In this document: piece by piece, positions 59,904 to 64,000 of the stretch
Position numbering within the stretch: the first letter of the stretch is position 1
Layout of the letters: each line of letters starts with the position of its first letter
Assembly: GCF_001942345.1 (NCBI RefSeq)
Contig: NZ_MKKI01000042.1
Location: 1-64,000 of the forward strand
From: Corynebacterium sp. CNJ-954
GTDB taxonomy: Bacteria > Actinomycetota > Actinomycetes > Mycobacteriales > Mycobacteriaceae
Length of the DNA: 64,000 nt
Direction: 5' to 3'
The notes under the pieces: model-generated
Told to the model about the DNA's origin: nothing
Databases searched by the model: none
What the model saw: the letters and a program-made list of their open reading frames with translations, nothing else
Made by a program: the position numbers and the translations under genes

Positions 59904-61252
59904 CGGTTGTTCTCCTCGTCCTGTGCCTCGCCCTGTTCCTCGCCCGACTGCTCGGGGTGCATACCGAACCAGGTCGCAGCGGTGTCGACGTCCTTGTCAC
60001 CGCGACCGGAGACGTTGACGATGAACAGCGGGCGCCCACCGTGCTCCGTGGCCCGGGTCCCGTCGGCGTACTGCGCACCGACCTTCACCGCCAGTGCGAC
60101 GGCATGGGCGGACTCGATCGCCGGGATGATGCCCTCGGTACGGGTCAGCAGACGGAAGGCCTCCATGGCCTCCGTGTCCGTGACGGGCAGGTACTCGGCC
60201 CGCCCCTGGGTGGCCAGGAAGGAGTGCTCGGGGCCGACCCCGGGGTAGTCCAGTCCCGCGGAGATGGAGTGCGACTCAGTGATCTGACCGTCCTCGTTCT
60301 GCATCAGTGCGGCGAAGGAACCCTGGAAGACCCCTTCCGAGCCCACGGTGATCGGTGCGGCGTGCCGTCCGGTCTCGACACCGTCGCCGCCCGCTTCACC
60401 TCCGATGAGCGCGACACCCTCGTCGTCGATGAAAGGGTGGAACAGCCCGATGGCATTCGACCCGCCACCGACGCAGGCCATGACCGCGTCCGGCAGGCGT
60501 CCCGCCCCGGCGAGGATCTGTGCACGGGCCTCCACACCGATGATGCGCTGCAGGTCGCGCACCATCTCGGGGAACGGGTGGGGCCCGGCGGCGGTGCCGA
60601 AGCAGTAGTAGGTGTCATCGGCGTGGGACACCCAGTAGCGCATCGCCTCGTTGATGGCGTCCTTCAGCGTCGCTGAGCCCACCGTCACCTCGATGACCTC
60701 GGCGCCGAGGAGCCGCATCCGGGCGATGTTGAGGGCCTGGCGCCGGGCGTCCACCTGTCCCATGTAGATCCGGCACTCCAGGCCGAGCAGCGCACAGGCG
60801 GTGGCGGTGGCCACACCGTGCTGGCCGGCACCGGTTTCGGCGATGACGTTCGCCTTGCCCATGCGCTTGGCCAGCAGGACCTGGCCGAGGACGTTGTTGA
60901 TCTTGTGCGACCCGGTGTGGTTCAGGTCCTCCCGCTTGAACCACACGTCGGCACCGACGGCGTCCGAGAACCGGGCGCCGTAGTACAACGGCGACGGGCG
61001 TCCCGTGTAGGTACGGTGCAGGTCGTCCAACTCGTCGAGGTACTCCTGGTCGGCCCGCGCCTTGGCCCAGGAGTCCTGGATCTCCTCGACGACGGCCATC
61101 AGTGCTTCAGGAATGTACCGTCCGCCGTAGTTTCCCCAGTGACCGTTGTCGTCCGCGTCGTGCGCCGTCGGCACGGCGAGGACCTCCCCTGCCGTGGGCA
61201 GGTTGAGCGTGTTCTTGAAGTCACTCTTGTCGTTCCCGGATGGTGTACTCAC
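59900..61252 (-). CDS. trpB: Tryptophan synthase beta subunit
   Basis: PLP enzyme that joins indole and serine. It is 450 residues, longer than usual because of a N-terminal extension of about 35 residues. The PLP lysine is in [29 protein letters not shown] and the C-terminal SGRGDKD are all present. The start is the GTG at 61252. TACAGT (61262-61267) lies 9 nt before it, so trpBA-lgt may have their own promoter even though trpC ends only 30 bp upstream. Confidence 0.97.
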   Translation of the reverse strand: MSTPSGNDKSDFKNTLNLPTAGEVLAVPTAHDADDNGHWGNYGGRYIPEALMAVVEEIQDSWAKARADQEYLDELDDLHRTYTGRPSPLYYGARFSDAVGADVWFKREDLNHTGSHKINNVLGQVLLAKRMGKANVIAETGAGQHGVATATACALLGLECRIYMGQVDARRQALNIARMRLLGAEVIEVTVGSATLKDAINEAMRYWVSHADDTYYCFGTAAGPHPFPEMVRDLQRIIGVEARAQILAGAGRLPDAVMACVGGGSNAIGLFHPFIDDEGVALIGGEAGGDGVETGRHAAPITVGSEGVFQGSFAALMQNEDGQITESHSISAGLDYPGVGPEHSFLATQGRAEYLPVTDTEAMEAFRLLTRTEGIIPAIESAHAVALAVKVGAQYADGTRATEHGGRPLFIVNVSGRGDKDVDTAATWFGMHPEQSGEEQGEAQDEENNR

Positions 61253-61282
61253 ACCCAGGAACTGTACCTTACGTGCCCCCGG

Positions 61283-62095
61283 CTACTTCGGGTCCGGTCG
61301 GAACGCGGGGTGCTGTCCGGCGGCGACGAGGGCGCGGCACGCCTGTCCCGGGTTGGCGGCGGTCACCAGTCCTTCACCGACCAGGATCGCATCGGCCCCG
61401 GCGGTGGCGTAGGCCTGCATATCGGTGGTGTTGCGCACCCCGGATTCGGCGATCTTGATGACGGAGTCCGGCAACTGGGGCACGATCCTGCTGAACACGC
61501 CGGGATCGACCTCAAGGGTCTTCAGGTTACGGGCGTTGACACCGATCACCGAGGCCCCGGCCGCGAGCGCACGCTCGGCCTCCTCCTCCGAGTGGACCTC
61601 CACCAGCGCGGTCATCCCCAGCGACTCCGTGCGGTCCAGCAGGGCGGCGAGCCGGTCCTGCTCCAGTGCCGCGACGATGAGCAGGACGACGTCGGCGCCG
61701 TGGGCCCGGGCCTCGTGCACCTGGTACGGGTTGACGGTGAAGTCCTTACGCAGCAGCGGGACGTCGACCGAGGCCCGGACCTTGTCGAAGTCGGCCAGTG
61801 AGCCACGGAACCGGCGCTCCTCGGTGAGACAGCTGATCACCGCTGCCCCGTTGGCGGCGTAGGCGCTGGCCAGAATCTCCGGCTCGGGGATGTCTGCGAG
61901 ATGCCCCTTCGACGGGCTGGCCCTCTTGACCTCGGCGATCACACTCACGTCGGAGCCACCCAGCGCCGCGCGCGCATCGAGGGCGGGCGGCGCGTCCCGG
62001 GACATCGCCTTGATGTCGGCGAACGGGACCGCGGACTCGCGCCGCGCGGTGTCCTCGAGTACCCCGGCGATGATCTCGTCGAGTACGGTTGCCAT
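61283..62095 (-). CDS. trpC: Indole-3-glycerol phosphate synthase
   Basis: Ring closure step of tryptophan synthesis. It is 270 residues with [12 protein letters not shown] (catalytic Glu and Lys), [28 protein letters not shown] and AESGVRN, all in barrel order. GGGAGGAAAG lies just before the ATG. The trpF activity is not fused, so it is elsewhere. An 86-bp gap separates it from the membrane protein gene and contains TAGCAT (minus strand, 62132-62137) as a possible promoter. Confidence 0.96.
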   Translation of the reverse strand: MATVLDEIIAGVLEDTARRESAVPFADIKAMSRDAPPALDARAALGGSDVSVIAEVKRASPSKGHLADIPEPEILASAYAANGAAVISCLTEERRFRGSLADFDKVRASVDVPLLRKDFTVNPYQVHEARAHGADVVLLIVAALEQDRLAALLDRTESLGMTALVEVHSEEEAERALAAGASVIGVNARNLKTLEVDPGVFSRIVPQLPDSVIKIAESGVRNTTDMQAYATAGADAILVGEGLVTAANPGQACRALVAAGQHPAFRPDPK

Positions 62096-62181
62096 CTTTC
62101 CTCCCGGCAGGTCAGGTGTCTAAACGAACTTCCATGCTATCCCCGCCCACGCAAGACAGTGACATCGGGGTGACGTGGCCG

Positions 62182-62844
62182 TCACATCCGACGTTCACCG
62201 TCGCCTGGATCACGGTCGGTGGGGTCCACCCCGGCGTCGAGGGCGTCCCACAGGACGCGTCCGGAACCGGGGTTGTCGTCCAGGTCCTTCTCCACGCCTT
62301 CGCGGCGGGCCTCCGGCGTCTCGTACTTGCTGTGTCCGGAGCGGGCCGCGCCTGGTTTCATGGCCAGCAGCACACCGCCGACGACGCCCAGGGCGGCCGC
62401 GGCCAGGAAGAGGACGACCGGTGCGGCGTGCACGTGTCCGTCCAGGACGACAGCCCACTCCGAGATCTGCACGGGGTCGGACTCCCGCTGCGTCCCAGCA
62501 CCGCTGACCAGCAGGGACTGTGCTCGGTCCAGATCCGGTTCGCCGGAGAGCAGCGTCACGGCGGCGATGCCGGCGACAGCGGCGAGCAGGGCGGAGATCC
62601 CGCCCAGGATGCGCCGCGCCAGGGGTTGCAGGGCCATCGACAGGATCATCGCGGCGAGCATCGCCAGGGCCAGGGGGGTCCCGGCGGCGTCCCACACCGA
62701 TCCGATGATGTTCTTGACCGACTCGCCGCTCTTGTCGTCCTCGACGGTCACCGTCAGCCAGGTCATCTGCCCGGCACCCCAGAGCCCGGCGGCACTGAGG
62801 ACCGTCAACAGGAGTGCGAGGCTTCGCCCACCGAGACGTTTCAC
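62182..62844 (-). CDS. Trp-associated membrane protein
   Basis: A 220-residue membrane protein with four hydrophobic segments (about 8-28, 55-75, 80-100, 140-165) and a charged cytoplasmic tail. Its location between trpE and trpC is the pattern of the conserved actinobacterial 'trp region conserved hypothetical membrane protein' family; function unknown. It overlaps trpE by ATGA (62841-62844), so it is translated with trpE. Confidence 0.88.
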   Translation of the reverse strand: MKRLGGRSLALLLTVLSAAGLWGAGQMTWLTVTVEDDKSGESVKNIIGSVWDAAGTPLALAMLAAMILSMALQPLARRILGGISALLAAVAGIAAVTLLSGEPDLDRAQSLLVSGAGTQRESDPVQISEWAVVLDGHVHAAPVVLFLAAAALGVVGGVLLAMKPGAARSGHSKYETPEARREGVEKDLDDNPGSGRVLWDALDAGVDPTDRDPGDGERRM

Positions 62845-64000
62845 TGGTCGACCTCCACGTCGACCCCTGTGGGGGCGACATCGACCATCGTCTCCGCCGC
62901 AGCGACGGCACGGAGCACCGCCAGTGCCTTGTTCCTGGTTTCCTCGTCCTCCGCATCGGGGTCGGAGTCGGCGACGATGCCACCACCGGCCTGCACGTAC
63001 ACCGTCCCGTCCTTGTACAGGCCGGTACGGATGGCGATCGCCTGGTCGGCGTTTCCGGAGAAATCGAAGTAGCCCACGGTCCCACCGTAGACACCTCGCC
63101 GTGTGTCCTCCAGTTCATCGATGATGGTCAGGGCCGACGGCTTGGGGGCGCCCGAGAGGGTGCCGGCCGGGAAGGTGCCGACGAAGGCGTCGAGCGCGGT
63201 CTTTCCCTCGGCGAGGCGGCCGCTGACCCCGGAGACCAGGTGCATGATGGCGCTGTAGCGTTCCACGTGGCGGAAGTCGTGGACCTCCACCGTGCCGGGC
63301 GCACAGACCCGGCCGACGTCATTACGGCCCAGGTCCACCAGCATCAGGTGTTCCGAGTTCTCCTTCTCGTCGTTGACGAGCTCCTTCTCCATGAGCTCGT
63401 CCTCCTCGAAGGTCCCGCCCCGGGGGCGGGACCCGGCGATGGGGAAGGTGGTCACCCGGCCGTCGGAGACCTGGACCAGCGACTCCGGCGAGGAGCCGAT
63501 GATCTGGAACGCCGTCTCCGTGAAGGAGTCGTCCGGGACGTTGAGCAGGAACATGTACGGGCTGGGGTTGGACACCCGCAGCATGCGGTAGATGTCCAGC
63601 CCCGGCACGTCGGTGTCGAGTTCGAACCGCTGCGACAGGACGATCTGGAAGGCGTCACCGGCGCGGATATGTTCCTTGCAGGTTTCGATACGGGCCTTGT
63701 GGTCCTCCAGGGCACGCTGGCGGCGCGGCTGCGGGGCCGGTGTGGAGAACGTCGCCGAGGGTAGGTGGGTGCCCGAGGCCAGGCGGCGTTCCATCTCATC
63801 GACCCGGGCCACGGCGTCGGCGTAGGCGCCCTCCACCCGGTCATCAGAGCCGTCCCAGTTCACCGCGTTGGCGATGAGCCAGACCGTACCCTCATGGTGG
63901 TCCATGACAGCGAGGGTGTCGGCGAGCAACTGCACCATGTCGGGGACCTGCAGATCGTCGGTACAGGTGTCGGGGATGTCCTCGATGTAGCGGATCACGT
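62841..64000 (-). CDS. trpE: Anthranilate synthase component I, N-terminus outside the window
   Basis: Chorismate-using first enzyme of tryptophan synthesis; about 385 C-terminal residues are visible and the rest lies beyond base 64000. The catalytic chorismate-binding core is present: [49 protein letters not shown] and [14 protein letters not shown], ending with [12 protein letters not shown]. The tryptophan feedback site is in the missing part, so regulation cannot be judged. Confidence 0.96.
   Translation of the reverse strand, partial: VIRYIEDIPDTCTDDLQVPDMVQLLADTLAVMDHHEGTVWLIANAVNWDGSDDRVEGAYADAVARVDEMERRLASGTHLPSATFSTPAPQPRRQRALEDHKARIETCKEHIRAGDAFQIVLSQRFELDTDVPGLDIYRMLRVSNPSPYMFLLNVPDDSFTETAFQIIGSSPESLVQVSDGRVTTFPIAGSRPRGGTFEEDELMEKELVNDEKENSEHLMLVDLGRNDVGRVCAPGTVEVHDFRHVERYSAIMHLVSGVSGRLAEGKTALDAFVGTFPAGTLSGAPKPSALTIIDELEDTRRGVYGGTVGYFDFSGNADQAIAIRTGLYKDGTVYVQAGGGIVADSDPDAEDEETRNKALAVLRAVAAAETMVDVAPTGVDVEVDQ

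Overview
The window is a high-GC actinobacterial chromosome segment, almost certainly Corynebacterium or a very close relative. The clearest signs are gene order (rrn leader, tyrS, argHGRFDBJC, pheTS, rplT-rpmI-infC, uvrA, uvrB, coaE, ptsG, rpsA, polA, which as I recall it follows the C. glutamicum order), a glucose EIIBCA close to the C. glutamicum PtsG I remember, and cell-envelope genes of Mycobacteriales type. Nearly all of the sequence is coding. The only gene-free stretch over 300 bases is 1-471, which holds the tyrS terminator and the promoter/leader of an rRNA operon that leaves the window on the left. Layout: 0.4-2.0 kb, Trm112-like protein and tyrS. 2.0-10.7 kb, the complete arginine pathway argCJBDFRGH on the minus strand, with ARG-box-like repeats in front of argC and a one-base deletion in argF. 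10.7-16.9 kb, pheST, a SpoU methyltransferase and rplT-rpmI-infC; infC appears to start at AUC. 17.1-28.7 kb, a DUF2339 membrane protein, uvrA, a metallo-beta-lactamase-fold hydrolase, a HelD-type RNA polymerase helicase, a deaminase, a universal stress protein, uvrB and coaE. 28.7-37.4 kb looks like an accessory block inserted between coaE and ptsG: a secreted protein with a 9-bp tandem repeat, a secreted DUF4185 protein (a family linked to D-arabinan cleavage), a fadA2/fabG4/htdX fatty-acid module, and a copper module (palindromic operator, lipoprotein, CopB-type ATPase). 37.4-47.6 kb: ptsG, rpsA, an isopropylmalate-dehydrogenase-like enzyme, a DUF368/PopT-type lipid carrier transporter, an MgtC-like protein, polA and a TetR regulator. 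47.6-56.7 kb: tRNA-Leu(CAA), a phosphoesterase, an unusual 48-residue hydrophobic peptide, a glutaminase-STAS protein divergent from an amino-acid ABC importer, a broken hypothetical gene, a DUF4921 HIT-like protein, an M20 amidohydrolase and a patatin. 56.7-64 kb: pyk (frameshifted), lgt, trpA, trpB, trpC, a trp-associated membrane protein and the C-terminal part of trpE, an arrangement like that of mycobacteria. Two window-wide signals stand out. About nineteen genes have a TAnnnT hexamer ending 6-9 nt before the start codon, the signature of leaderless mRNAs, and this fixes many starts. Three genes (argF, pyk and a hypothetical) each lack exactly one base in an otherwise intact frame. Two of them are core metabolic genes, so sequence errors are more likely than real decay.
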